A DNA stretch of 64,000 bases from Pseudomonas sp. 10S4. GTDB lineage: Bacteria; Pseudomonadota; Gammaproteobacteria; Pseudomonadales; Pseudomonadaceae. Location: the NCBI RefSeq assembly GCF_034344865.1, contig NZ_CP133774.1, forward strand, positions 3,720,001 through 3,784,000, read 5' to 3'. The stretch's first letter is position 1; each line of letters begins with the position of its first letter. This document shows positions 1 through 8,293 of this stretch, in pieces. The translations under genes were made by a program, and so were the position numbers. The notes under the pieces are model-generated. The model was not told where the DNA came from, did not search any database, and was given only the letters and a program-made list of their open reading frames with translations.

Positions 1-432
1 GGGCGTCTGGCACCGGTGGTCGAAATGGCCGAAAAGGTTGAGAAAACCGCTGTCCAGCGCTTGGGGCACTTTCAGGGACAGGTTCGGCTAGCCGAAAGCA
101 AGCTCGCCGACCTTGAAGCCTTTCGCCTCGATTACCAGGAACAATGGATCATCCGCGGCAGCAGTGGCGTTTCCGGCCAGTGGTTGCTGGGTTATCAGGG
201 CTTTCTGGCGCAACTGGGCACGGCCATCGATCAGCAGCGCCAAAGCCTGGTCTGGCATCAAAACAATCTGAACAAGGCGCGCGAGGCTTGGCAGAAGGCG
301 TTCGCCCGGGTTGAAGGCCTGCGCAAACTGGTTCAACGCTACATGGAAGAGGCGCGCAAGCTCGAAGACCGGCGCGAGCAGAAGTTGCTGGATGAGTTGT
401 CCCAGCGGTTGCCGCGTCAGGATCCGTATTAA
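1..432 (+). CDS. fliJ: Flagellar export chaperone FliJ (5' end outside window)
   Basis: FliJ is the small coiled-coil stalk protein of the flagellar type III export ATPase; it links FliI to the FlhA gate and recycles export chaperones. The reading frame is open from base 1 (GRLAPVVEMAEK...), so the true start lies a few codons before the window; GTG at 16 is internal. The visible 143 residues are almost all charged, heptad-rich helix without membrane segments, as expected for the family (about 147 residues). It should follow fliI upstream. A REP palindrome and about 110 further bases separate it from the next gene. Confidence 0.93.
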   Translation, partial: GRLAPVVEMAEKVEKTAVQRLGHFQGQVRLAESKLADLEAFRLDYQEQWIIRGSSGVSGQWLLGYQGFLAQLGTAIDQQRQSLVWHQNNLNKAREAWQKAFARVEGLRKLVQRYMEEARKLEDRREQKLLDELSQRLPRQDPY

Positions 433-456
433 GGCTGATAGACCGCGTTATCGTTC

Positions 457-550
457 ATCGCGAGCAAGCTCGCTCCCACAGGGGATCTGTGCCGATCACA
501 ACATTGTGATTCAACTCGGTTACCTGTGGGAGCGAGCTTGCTCGCGAAGG
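457..550. repeat. REP palindrome pair
   Basis: Two inverted arms containing GCGAGCAAGCTCGCTCCCACA and its complement (457-484 and 523-550) flank a 38-base spacer. This is the common Pseudomonas REP/BIME arrangement. It may stabilise the 3' end of the fliJ mRNA. Confidence 0.85.
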
Positions 551-662
551 GGCGCCAGATTCACAGAGGATTGACGAACCGCTGATACTTCCCGCCTTGC
601 CCCTATCCTCGGCAGGTGCTAAACCTTGTACACACGTTGTTCAATGACAAGGAAGCCGTTAA

Positions 663-968
663 ATGTCAGTCGTTACAGAAGTCTCCCAAAATGGGCAAAA
701 GCTGACGATTTCGATCAAGGGGCGATTCGATTTTGCCAAGCACCAGGAATTTCGCGAGTCCTACGAAAATCGTGAGCCAAAGCCCGAGTCCTTTGAAGTG
801 AACCTGAAGGACGCCACCTACCTCGACAGTTCTGCGCTCGGCATGTTGTTGCTGTTGCGTGATCACGCCGGTGGCGAAAACGCCGAGATCACGTTGACCC
901 ACGCCAACGCCGATGTGCGCAAGATTCTGGCCATTTCCAACTTCGAACAAATCTTCGACGTGGCGTGA
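663..968 (+). CDS. hsbA: STAS-domain anti-sigma-factor antagonist, HsbA-like
   Basis: A 101-residue single STAS domain. The phosphorylatable serine lies in the motif YLDSSALGMLLLLRDH (about residues 52-67), typical of SpoIIAA/HsbA-type antagonists. In P. aeruginosa, HsbA is switched by the HsbR phosphatase/kinase and binds the anti-sigma factor FlgM, so it ties swimming to c-di-GMP and biofilm pathways. The same module follows here directly: the stop codon overlaps the start of the response-regulator phosphatase gene by GTGA, indicating translational coupling. ATG at 663 has an AAGGAAG ribosome site. Assignment to HsbA rather than another STAS protein rests on the neighbours and is inference. 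Confidence 0.8.
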   Translation: MSVVTEVSQNGQKLTISIKGRFDFAKHQEFRESYENREPKPESFEVNLKDATYLDSSALGMLLLLRDHAGGENAEITLTHANADVRKILAISNFEQIFDVA

Positions 969-2680
969 TCGCCATGCAGTCGTTGTTCGAGCCCCTGACG
1001 ATCCTGATCGCTGAAGACAGCGCGGCTGATCGCATGCTGCTGTCGAGCATCGTCCGGCGCCAGGGTCATCAAGTGTTGACCGCAGCCAACGGGGCCGAGG
1101 CGGTCGAAGCGTTCCGTCAGCAGCAGCCACAACTGGTATTGATGGACGCCATGATGCCGGTGATGGACGGTTTCGAGGCGGCGCGGCAGATCAAGGCGCT
1201 GGCGGGGGAAACCCTGGTGCCGATCATCTTTCTGACCTCGCTGACTGAAAGCGAAGCCCTGGCCCGCTGCCTGGAGGCTGGCGGTGACGACTTTCTGGCG
1301 AAGCCCTACAACCAAGTGATCCTCGGAGCCAAGATCAAGGCGATGGACCGCTTGCGCCGCTTGCAGGCCACCGTGCTTGAACAGCGTGACCAAATCGCCC
1401 GGCACCACGACTATTTGCTCAATGAGCAGCGGGTGGCGAAGGCGGTATTCGACAAAATTGCCCACTCCGGCTGCCTGAATGCACCGAATATTCGCTACCT
1501 GCAATCGCCCTACGCGCTGTTCAATGGCGATCTGCTGCTGGCCGCGTTTACCCCGGCTGGCGACATGCACGTGCTACTCGGCGATTTCACCGGTCATGGC
1601 CTGCCGGCTGCGGTTGGCGCCATGCCTCTGGCGGAAGTGTTTTATGGCATGACCGCCAAGGGCTTCGGCTTGCCGGAAACCCTGCGGGAGATGAATGCCA
1701 AGCTCAAGCGCATCCTGCCGGTGGACATGTTCTGTTGCGCGACCCTGATGTGCCTGAGTTTCCAGCGACGTTCGGTTGAGGTCTGGAATGGCGGGATGCC
1801 GGACGGTTACCTGCACAGCTCCGCCAGCGGCGAACGTACAGCGCTGACGGCGCGGCACCTGCCACTGGGGGTGCTGAGCCCGCAAACCTTCGATGACCGC
1901 ACAGAAGTGTTTCCGATGGCAGTTGGCGATCGGGTATTCCTGCTGTCCGATGGGGTGATCGACACCTGTGACGCCAACGAGCAGTTGTTCGGCATCGAGC
2001 GATTAGAGCGAGTGTTTGCGGCCAATCGTCAGCCCGAGGTGTTGTTCGAAGAGATCGAACAGGCCCTGCGCGACTTCCGTGGCGAGGCCCGGGATGATGT
2101 GAGCATGGTCGAGGTCAGCCTGCTGGAAGCCGCCCAGATCAGTCCGCCGGCACTGGTGTATTCCGACAGTGGTCAGTCCTGTCCGCTGGACTGGTCGGTG
2201 AGCTTCGAGTTCCGCGCCGCCACCCTTAAACGTTTCAATCCGCTGCCGTTTCTATTGCAATTGCTGCTGGAGGTCCATGGCCTTAGGGCGCAAAGTGGCG
2301 CCTTGTACAGTGTTCTGGCCGAGCTGTATTCCAATGCTCTGGAGCACGGCGTGCTGGGCCTGGATTCGAGTCTCAAGCGCGATGCCTCGGGTTTTGCGCG
2401 CTATTATCAGGAGCGCAATGCGCGCCTCGATCAATTGCGCGATGGCTACGTGCGTTTGCATTTGGTCGTAACGCCAGAGGGCGAGGGCGGTCGCCTGACG
2501 ATTCGAGTCGACGACAGTGGCAAGGGTTTCGATGTGGCGCAGGTGATGGACCGTCCCCTGGATGGCGTCCGCCTGTCGGGACGGGGCGTCAGTCTGGTTC
2601 GTCAACTGAGCCGCAAGGCGAGTTGGTCAGACGATGGTCGTAGTGCGCACGTGGAGTTTTACTGGGAGGCTCTGGCATAA
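965..2680 (+). CDS. hsbR: Fused response regulator / PP2C phosphatase / HATPase, HsbR-like
   Basis: A 571-residue three-domain protein. The N-terminal receiver (about 15-130) has the phospho-acceptor Asp in VLMDAMMPVMDG; a SpoIIE-type PP2C domain (about 190-390) has GDFTGHGLPAA and LLSDGVIDTCD metal-binding motifs; a C-terminal HATPase domain (about 440-570) has the N-box-like LAELYSNALEHG and IRVDDSGKGFD. This is the architecture of P. aeruginosa HsbR, which both phosphorylates and dephosphorylates HsbA under control of the phosphotransfer protein HptB, encoded next. The GTG start at 965 overlaps the previous stop; ATG at 974 is an equally possible start. Confidence 0.85.
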   Translation: MIAMQSLFEPLTILIAEDSAADRMLLSSIVRRQGHQVLTAANGAEAVEAFRQQQPQLVLMDAMMPVMDGFEAARQIKALAGETLVPIIFLTSLTESEALARCLEAGGDDFLAKPYNQVILGAKIKAMDRLRRLQATVLEQRDQIARHHDYLLNEQRVAKAVFDKIAHSGCLNAPNIRYLQSPYALFNGDLLLAAFTPAGDMHVLLGDFTGHGLPAAVGAMPLAEVFYGMTAKGFGLPETLREMNAKLKRILPVDMFCCATLMCLSFQRRSVEVWNGGMPDGYLHSSASGERTALTARHLPLGVLSPQTFDDRTEVFPMAVGDRVFLLSDGVIDTCDANEQLFGIERLERVFAANRQPEVLFEEIEQALRDFRGEARDDVSMVEVSLLEAAQISPPALVYSDSGQSCPLDWSVSFEFRAATLKRFNPLPFLLQLLLEVHGLRAQSGALYSVLAELYSNALEHGVLGLDSSLKRDASGFARYYQERNARLDQLRDGYVRLHLVVTPEGEGGRLTIRVDDSGKGFDVAQVMDRPLDGVRLSGRGVSLVRQLSRKASWSDDGRSAHVEFYWEALA

Positions 2681-2710
2681 TCCGCGAATTCTTGATCAAG
2701 GAGTGAACAA

Positions 2711-3058
2711 GTGGCTGACACACATCTGGATCGCGACGTGCTGAGCGCGTTGCAGGAAGTCATGGAGGATGAGTATCCGACCTTGCTGGATACCTTCATC
2801 GCCGATTCCGAGGAGCGTTTGCTCGTCCTGCGAAAGGCTGAAGATGCCGCGCAGCTCATGAATGCTGCCCACAGTTTCAAAGGCAGTAGCAGCAACATGG
2901 GCGCCATTCGACTGGCCGAGCTCTGCGATGAGCTGGAGCAGCGGGCCAGGCAGGAGAGCCTGGCGGGCATCGAGAAACTGGTCGGAGAAATTGACGGCGA
3001 GTTCGCCATCGTCCGCCCGCTTTATGAGGCTGAGCGTCAACGTTCCCTGGCGGAATAA
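2711..3058 (+). CDS. hptB: Hpt-domain phosphotransfer protein, HptB-like
   Basis: A 115-residue single Hpt domain. The phospho-accepting histidine is H54 in NAAHSFKGSSSNMG, the classic HxxKG motif. In P. aeruginosa, HptB receives phosphate from hybrid sensors and passes it to the HsbR receiver. GTG start with a strong AAGGAG site 6-7 bases upstream; 30 bases after the hsbR-like gene. No other membrane or catalytic segment is present. The gene ends just before a sigma-54 promoter that restarts transcription for fliK. Confidence 0.82.
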   Translation: MADTHLDRDVLSALQEVMEDEYPTLLDTFIADSEERLLVLRKAEDAAQLMNAAHSFKGSSSNMGAIRLAELCDELEQRARQESLAGIEKLVGEIDGEFAIVRPLYEAERQRSLAE

Positions 3059-3097
3059 CGCACCGGTCGGCGTTTTTTAGCGTCGATCCAGCAAAAC

Positions 3098-3113
3098 TGG
3101 CTCGACCCTTGCA
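3098..3113 (+). promoter_or_regulatory. Sigma-54 promoter upstream of fliK
   Basis: The sequence TGGCTCGACCCTTGCA gives GG and GC dinucleotides exactly ten bases apart, the invariant -24/-12 spacing of RpoN promoters. It lies 50 bases before fliK. RpoN with FleQ drives this class of flagellar genes in Pseudomonas. Confidence 0.75.
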
Positions 3114-3163
3114 GCTATCTCCATTGACTGTACCTACGATCCCAGTGCAGCGGAGACCGCGTT

Positions 3164-4555
3164 ATGCCCGTTACCCCCAACTCGCTTCTTCAGGCCGCCG
3201 CAAAGGCCAAGCCTCAAGCCGCCTCCGCCAACACCCCGCTGGTGGCTGCGGTGCCTGTGGATAAGGCGTCCAGCTTCGCCAAGGTCTTCGCCAATCAAGC
3301 CCAGAACAAGCCTGCAGTGTGGGCTGAAGCGCCGGTCAAACCCGCTCGGGATAAAACCTCGGACAGCCCTGGCAAAAAGGACGTCGGCCACACCAAGGCT
3401 GCCGCCTCGGCCCCGACCGTTGCCGATAGCGGCAAAACCTTGCCCGCCGATCATTCGGTGCCGGCGCCTGCCTCGGCAGACGACAAGACCGCCAGCGATA
3501 GCAATACCGACACCGCCAATACCCCGGTAGCCGTCGATACGCCGCCGGTCGATCCGACGCTCGATCCTGCCTTGATGCAAGCGGTTCAGCCGGTAGTGCC
3601 CGCACCAGCGCCGGAAACGCCACCCGTGGTTGCCACGGCGCAACCGCAAGTCGAGGCTCCTGTGACTGCTGCCGTTGCTGCAGCGCCGGCCCCGGCAGCC
3701 GCCCCGGCGACCGCCAATACCGATTTCGATCCAGCGGCCGACCCGCTCGATGCGATGCCGGCCTTGCGCATGGCCATGGAGCAGAGCGGCCACGTGTCCG
3801 CTTCCAGCCAGGCACAACCCAAAGCGGCGCCGACCCAGACGCAAGGCGATGGCGACCTGACCTCGGCGCAAAGCTTCGCCGCCGGCATGGCGACCATGCT
3901 TGAGGTGCAAACCGACAAGGACAGCACCAGTCAGGGCGGCGACAAGGCGTTCAGTGGTTTGATCAACGAAGGTCTCAAGGACCTGACGTCTTCCAGCAGC
4001 GATACCCGTGTCGATGATTTTGCCAGCCGTCTGGCGGCATTAACCCAGGCCGCCACACCGAAAACCGCCAATGCATTGCCAGTACAGGTCAATCAGCCGA
4101 TTGCCATGCATCAGAGCGGCTGGACTGACGAAGTGGTAAACCGCGTCATGTATCTGTCCAGCGCCAATCTCAAGGCGGCCGACATCCAGTTGCAGCCGGC
4201 TGAACTGGGGCGCCTGGATATTCGGGTGAACATGGCGCCGGACCAGCAGACCCAAGTAACCTTCATGAGCGCTCACCCAGCGGTTCGCGAAGCGCTGGAC
4301 GGTCAAATGCATCGCCTGCGTGACATGTTTGCGGAGCAGGGCATGGGCCAGGTCGACGTCAACGTGTCCGATCAGTCCCGTGGCTGGCAGGGCCAGGGGC
4401 AGGATCAGCAGGCGCAGCAAGGGCAAAGCGGTCGCACCAATGCCAGCGGCGGTCGCGTTGATGGCATGGACGATGAAATCGTGCCGACGGTTGCAGAAGT
4501 GGCGGCCAGCACCACCAGCGTCATCGGCTCCAGCGCCGTCGACTACTACGCCTGA
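3164..4555 (+). CDS. fliK: Flagellar hook-length control protein FliK
   Basis: FliK is the secreted molecular ruler that measures hook length and then switches FlhB from rod/hook to filament substrates. The 463-residue protein has a long low-complexity Ala/Pro/Thr-rich N-terminal part (about 1-290). A C-terminal Flg_hook domain follows (about 320-420), with the conserved block LQLQPAELGRLDIRV and repeated Gln-rich tail segments. Disorder in the N-terminal ruler is usual, and the C-terminal domain is what defines the family. GGAG lies eight bases before ATG 3164. It has its own sigma-54 promoter and is followed by a REP pair. Confidence 0.93.
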   Translation: MPVTPNSLLQAAAKAKPQAASANTPLVAAVPVDKASSFAKVFANQAQNKPAVWAEAPVKPARDKTSDSPGKKDVGHTKAAASAPTVADSGKTLPADHSVPAPASADDKTASDSNTDTANTPVAVDTPPVDPTLDPALMQAVQPVVPAPAPETPPVVATAQPQVEAPVTAAVAAAPAPAAAPATANTDFDPAADPLDAMPALRMAMEQSGHVSASSQAQPKAAPTQTQGDGDLTSAQSFAAGMATMLEVQTDKDSTSQGGDKAFSGLINEGLKDLTSSSSDTRVDDFASRLAALTQAATPKTANALPVQVNQPIAMHQSGWTDEVVNRVMYLSSANLKAADIQLQPAELGRLDIRVNMAPDQQTQVTFMSAHPAVREALDGQMHRLRDMFAEQGMGQVDVNVSDQSRGWQGQGQDQQAQQGQSGRTNASGGRVDGMDDEIVPTVAEVAASTTSVIGSSAVDYYA

Positions 4556-4561
4556 TCCCTC

Positions 4562-4670
4562 CCCTGTAGGAGCGAGGCTTGCCCGCGAAGAACGATGATG
4601 CGGTTTAACTGATAAACCGCAATGCTTTCTTCGCGGGCAAGTCGGATCGCCGCACCGCTCGCTCCTACAT
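4562..4670. repeat. REP palindrome pair after fliK
   Basis: Inverted arms CTGTAGGAGCGAGGCTTGCC and its complement variant (the right arm carries the GTCGGATCGCCGCACCG version) flank a short hairpin CGGTTTA...TAAACCG. Confidence 0.8.
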
Positions 4671-4708
4671 TGATTCCCCAGCACCTCAAATTCCCCCTCC
4701 GACACTTC

Positions 4709-4724
4709 TGGCATAACACTTGCT
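4709..4724 (+). promoter_or_regulatory. Sigma-54 promoter upstream of fliL
   Basis: TGGCATAACACTTGCT is an essentially perfect -24/-12 element (GG-N10-GC), about 50 bases before fliL. It is the likely start point for the fliLMNOPQR-flhB transcript. Confidence 0.85.
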
Positions 4725-4774
4725 CTTGCCTTGCCGTGCGACTGTGAAAACCTGAATAGTGACGGATTATTGGC

Positions 4775-5281
4775 ATGGCGAAGAGCGAAGCAGCAGCAGC
4801 GGTAAAAGACCCTGCAACCAAAGGCAAACTCAAGCTGATCACTGCGATCGTGGTGGCGGTGCTGCTGGCGATCGGCTTGTCCGTGGGGGCGACCTGGTAC
4901 TTCATGCACAGCGCCGCCAGTAAACCTGCCGTCGTGGCAGACACCGCCCCGGCTGGCAAACAACCGGCGGTCTTCGAACCCATGGCGCCGGCCTTCGTCG
5001 CCAACTACAACCAGAACGGTCGTCAGCGCTACATGCAGGTGAGCATCACCATGCAGGGTCGCAACCAGGCCGATCTGGACGCGCTTAAAGTGCACATGCC
5101 GGTCATCCGCAATAACCTCGTCATGCTGTTCTCCGGCCAGGACTTCGCCACACTCGCGACCCCGGTCGGCCAAGAAATGCTGCGTCAGAAGGCCACCGCC
5201 AGCGTCCAGGAAGTGGCGCAGAAAGAGCTCGGCAAAGTGGTCATCGAACAGTTGCTTTTCACTAATTTCGTACTGCAGTAG
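4775..5281 (+). CDS. fliL: Flagellar basal-body-associated protein FliL
   Basis: FliL is an inner-membrane protein that surrounds the stator and strengthens its contact with the rotor. The 168-residue product has a short cytoplasmic tail, one membrane helix (about residues 22-48) and a periplasmic stomatin/SPFH-like domain ending in the conserved hydrophobic C-terminus LLFTNFVLQ. It is the first gene after the sigma-54 promoter and lies nine bases before fliM, as in other Pseudomonas. Confidence 0.95.
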   Translation: MAKSEAAAAVKDPATKGKLKLITAIVVAVLLAIGLSVGATWYFMHSAASKPAVVADTAPAGKQPAVFEPMAPAFVANYNQNGRQRYMQVSITMQGRNQADLDALKVHMPVIRNNLVMLFSGQDFATLATPVGQEMLRQKATASVQEVAQKELGKVVIEQLLFTNFVLQ

Positions 5282-5290
5282 GAACACGAC

Positions 5291-6259
5291 ATGGCCGTGC
5301 AGGACCTGCTGTCCCAGGATGAGATCGATGCGCTGTTGCATGGCGTCGACGATGGTCTGGTACAGACCGATAACGCTGCTGAACCCGGCAGCGTCAAAAG
5401 TTACGACCTGACCAGCCAGGATCGGATCGTCCGCGGACGCATGCCGACCCTGGAAATGATCAACGAGCGTTTCGCCCGCTACACCCGCATCAGCATGTTC
5501 AACATGCTGCGTCGCTCGGCAGACGTTGCCGTCGGTGGCGTGCAGGTGATGAAGTTCGGCGAATACGTGCACTCGCTGTACGTGCCGACCAGCCTCAACC
5601 TGGTCAAGATCAAACCGTTGCGCGGCACTGCTCTGTTTATCCTCGACGCCAAACTGGTGTTCAAACTGGTGGACAACTTCTTCGGCGGCGATGGCCGTCA
5701 CGCGAAGATCGAAGGGCGTGAATTCACCCCGACCGAGCTGCGTGTGGTGCGCATGGTGCTGGAGCAGGCGTTCGTCGATTTGAAAGAAGCCTGGCAGGCG
5801 ATCATGGAAGTGAACTTCGAGTACATCAACTCGGAAGTGAACCCGGCCATGGCCAACATCGTCGGCCCGAGCGAAGCGATTGTGGTCTCGACGTTCCACA
5901 TCGAACTCGATGGCGGTGGCGGCGACCTGCACGTGACCATGCCGTACTCGATGATCGAGCCGGTGCGTGAAATGCTCGACGCCGGCTTCCAGTCGGACCT
6001 CGATGACCAGGACGAGCGCTGGGTCAACGCCTTGCGCCAGGACGTGCTCGATGTCGACGTGCCGATTGGCGCCACCGTGGCCCGTCGTCAGTTGCGTCTG
6101 CGCGACATCCTGCACATGCAGCCGGGGGACATTATCCCGGTCGAGATGCCGGAAGAAATGATCATGCGCGCCAACGGCGTGCCTGCGTTCAAGGTCAAGA
6201 TGGGTTCGCACAAAGGCAACCTCGCGTTGCAAGTGATCGAGCCGATCGAGCGCCGTTGA
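5291..6259 (+). CDS. fliM: Flagellar motor switch protein FliM
   Basis: FliM forms the middle of the C-ring and receives phosphorylated CheY. Residues 6-17 carry the N-terminal CheY-binding peptide LLSQDEIDALLHG. The CheC-like middle domain (about 45-225) includes the FliG-contact motif GGxG (VGPSEAIVV...DGGGGDLHV), and the C-terminal SpoA domain (about 250-320) pairs with FliN. Its 322 residues are family length. A GGAACACGAC spacer precedes ATG 5291. The next gene, fliN, follows after 65 bases. Confidence 0.97.
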   Translation: MAVQDLLSQDEIDALLHGVDDGLVQTDNAAEPGSVKSYDLTSQDRIVRGRMPTLEMINERFARYTRISMFNMLRRSADVAVGGVQVMKFGEYVHSLYVPTSLNLVKIKPLRGTALFILDAKLVFKLVDNFFGGDGRHAKIEGREFTPTELRVVRMVLEQAFVDLKEAWQAIMEVNFEYINSEVNPAMANIVGPSEAIVVSTFHIELDGGGGDLHVTMPYSMIEPVREMLDAGFQSDLDDQDERWVNALRQDVLDVDVPIGATVARRQLRLRDILHMQPGDIIPVEMPEEMIMRANGVPAFKVKMGSHKGNLALQVIEPIERR

Positions 6260-6324
6260 TCGGCGCTTAACTCCCCCATTTAACACTGGCCGCTTCGAGT
6301 TGAAGAGCGGTCCGCCGAGGACAC

Positions 6325-6786
6325 ATGATGAACGACGATATGAACGCCCAGGACGACCAGGCACTGGCTGATGAATGGGCTGCTGCGCTGGAAGAAACCG
6401 GTGACGCCGGCCAGGACGATATCGATGCCTTGCTGGCCGCGGATACCGGTGGCTCGGCGTCCAACCGTCTGCAGATGGAAGAGTTCGGCAGCGTGCCGAA
6501 GAACAACGAGCCGGTGACCCTCGACGGTCCGAACCTGGACGTGATCCTCGACATCCCGGTGTCGATTTCCATGGAAGTCGGTAGCACCGACATCAACATC
6601 CGTAACCTGCTGCAACTCAACCAGGGTTCGGTCATCGAGCTGGATCGCCTGGCCGGTGAGCCGCTGGACGTGCTGGTCAACGGCACGCTGATCGCTCACG
6701 GCGAAGTGGTTGTGGTCAACGAGAAGTTCGGCATCCGCCTGACTGACGTGATCAGCCCAAGCGAACGCATCAAGAAGCTGCGCTAA
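6325..6786 (+). CDS. fliN: Flagellar motor switch protein FliN
   Basis: FliN forms the base of the C-ring and holds the FliH/FliI export apparatus. The C-terminal SpoA domain (about 70-150; VSISMEVGSTDINIRNLL...GIRLTDVISP) is typical. The N-terminal extension of about 60 acidic residues includes GQDDIDALLAAD, close to the EIDALL CheY-binding peptide of FliM and of FliY-type proteins, so this FliN may itself bind CheY-P (inference). ATG at 6325 and 6328 are adjacent alternative starts, 4-7 bases after a CGAGGA site. FliO begins immediately after the stop codon. Confidence 0.96.
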   Translation: MMNDDMNAQDDQALADEWAAALEETGDAGQDDIDALLAADTGGSASNRLQMEEFGSVPKNNEPVTLDGPNLDVILDIPVSISMEVGSTDINIRNLLQLNQGSVIELDRLAGEPLDVLVNGTLIAHGEVVVVNEKFGIRLTDVISPSERIKKLR

Positions 6787-7266
6787 GTGAAAAAGGTTCT
6801 GGGTTCTTTGCCGGGAATGCTGCTGGCGTTGCCGTTCAGCGTGATGGCGGCCGAGCCGATTGCGACGGCCACTGCCGCGGTGAATACCGCGACGGCTGCC
6901 GTTGCGCCGGCGGTCAGCAGCGGTGTAGCCGGGCAATTGACGCAATTGGTGTTCGGCCTGTTGTTGGTGCTGGGGTTGATCTTCTTCCTCGCCTGGCTGT
7001 TGCGTCGGGTCCAGCAGGCCGGGCCGGCCGGCAAGGGGCAGGTGATCGACATCATCGGTTCCCGTGCCCTGGGCCCGCGTGATCGCTTGATGCTGATCCA
7101 GGTCGGCAACGAGCAGATCCTGCTTGGCCTGAGCCCCGGCACCATCACCGCGTTGCATGTGCTCAAGGAACCAGTGCAGGTGCCGAGCGGGACTGAAAAA
7201 TCGACCCCGGAGTTTGCCCAGCGCCTGATGGAGTTGTTGGGCAAGGATCAGAAGGATAAGAAGTAA
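6787..7266 (+). CDS. fliO: Flagellar biosynthetic protein FliO
   Basis: FliO is a small membrane scaffold needed for assembly of the FliP ring in the export gate. GTG 6787 directly abuts the fliN stop, and the stop overlaps the fliP ATG (TAATG), so expression is probably coupled. The 159-residue protein has a signal-like N-terminal helix, an Ala/Thr-rich linker, one strong membrane segment (about 50-72, [18 protein letters not shown]) and a basic cytoplasmic domain with the conserved [12 protein letters not shown] motif. Confidence 0.92.
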   Translation: MKKVLGSLPGMLLALPFSVMAAEPIATATAAVNTATAAVAPAVSSGVAGQLTQLVFGLLLVLGLIFFLAWLLRRVQQAGPAGKGQVIDIIGSRALGPRDRLMLIQVGNEQILLGLSPGTITALHVLKEPVQVPSGTEKSTPEFAQRLMELLGKDQKDKK

Positions 7267-8024
7267 TGGGTGCGCTACGCATCGTCTTGACGCTGGCCCT
7301 GATGCTGGCTGCGCCGCTGGCGCTCGCCGCCGATCCGTTGTCGATTCCGGCAATCACCTTGGGCACCAACGCCAACGGGGCTCAGGAATACTCGGTCAGC
7401 CTGCAGATTCTGCTGATCATGACCGCGCTGAGTTTCATTCCGGCGTTCGTCATGCTGATGACCAGCTTCACCCGGATCATCATCGTGTTCTCGATCCTGC
7501 GTCAGGCTCTTGGCTTGCAGCAGACGCCGTCGAACCAGATCCTCACCGGCATGGCGCTGTTCCTGACCATGTTCATCATGGCGCCGGTGTTCGACCGGGT
7601 GAACAACGATGCCTTGCAGCCGTACCTGGCGGAGAAAATGACCGCCCAGGATGCCGTGCTCAAGGCTCAAGTGCCAATCAAGGACTTCATGCTGGCCCAG
7701 ACCCGCACCAGCGATCTGGAGCTGTTCATGCGTTTGTCCAAGCGCACTGACATCGCCACGCCGGATCAGGCGCCGTTGACCATTCTGGTGCCGGCGTTCG
7801 TGACGTCGGAGCTAAAAACCGCGTTCCAGATCGGCTTCATGATCTTCATTCCGTTCCTGATCATCGACCTGGTTGTGGCCAGTGTGCTGATGGCGATGGG
7901 TATGATGATGCTCTCGCCGCTGATCATTTCCCTGCCGTTCAAAATCATGCTGTTCGTGCTGGTGGATGGTTGGGCGTTGATTATCGGTACGTTGGCCAGC
8001 AGCTTTGGGGGTGTTTCGCCATGA
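7266..8024 (+). CDS. fliP: Flagellar export gate protein FliP
   Basis: FliP forms the five-subunit core of the export gate channel. The 252 residues show a cleavable signal peptide (ending near ALAADPL) and membrane helices with family signatures ([19 protein letters not shown], and the C-terminal [18 protein letters not shown]). ATG 7266 overlaps the fliO stop by one base, and the stop overlaps fliQ by four bases (ATGA). Confidence 0.97.
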   Translation: MGALRIVLTLALMLAAPLALAADPLSIPAITLGTNANGAQEYSVSLQILLIMTALSFIPAFVMLMTSFTRIIIVFSILRQALGLQQTPSNQILTGMALFLTMFIMAPVFDRVNNDALQPYLAEKMTAQDAVLKAQVPIKDFMLAQTRTSDLELFMRLSKRTDIATPDQAPLTILVPAFVTSELKTAFQIGFMIFIPFLIIDLVVASVLMAMGMMMLSPLIISLPFKIMLFVLVDGWALIIGTLASSFGGVSP

Positions 8025-8290
8025 CGCCAGAAGTCGCCGTAGATATCTTTCGGGATGCGTTGTGGCTGACCACCATGATGGTTGCGGTGCTGGTGATTCC
8101 GAGCCTGCTCGTCGGCCTTTTGGTCGCGATGTTCCAGGCCGCGACCCAGATCAACGAACAGACCTTGAGCTTCCTGCCGCGCCTGCTGGTGATGCTGGTG
8201 ACGTTGATCGTGGCCGGCCCGTGGCTGGTACAGACGTTCATGGACTACATCCTGCGGTTGTACGGCAATATTCCAATGGTCATTGGCTAA
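8021..8290 (+). CDS. fliQ: Flagellar export gate protein FliQ
   Basis: FliQ (89 residues, two membrane helices) wraps around the FliP-FliR channel. The start at ATG 8021 ([15 protein letters not shown]) is chosen because it overlaps the fliP stop as ATGA and gives exact family length. An upstream in-frame codon at 7970 would add 17 residues encoded inside fliP. Motifs [14 protein letters not shown] and [11 protein letters not shown] are diagnostic. Confidence 0.96.
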   Translation: MTPEVAVDIFRDALWLTTMMVAVLVIPSLLVGLLVAMFQAATQINEQTLSFLPRLLVMLVTLIVAGPWLVQTFMDYILRLYGNIPMVIG

Positions 8291-8293
8291 GTC

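Noticed and set aside
4040..6364. A 774-codon open frame on the minus strand opposite fliK, fliL and fliM
   Set aside because: It is the antisense of well-supported genes, rich in His/Arg/Gln as expected from GC-skewed codons read backwards, and it shows no domain.
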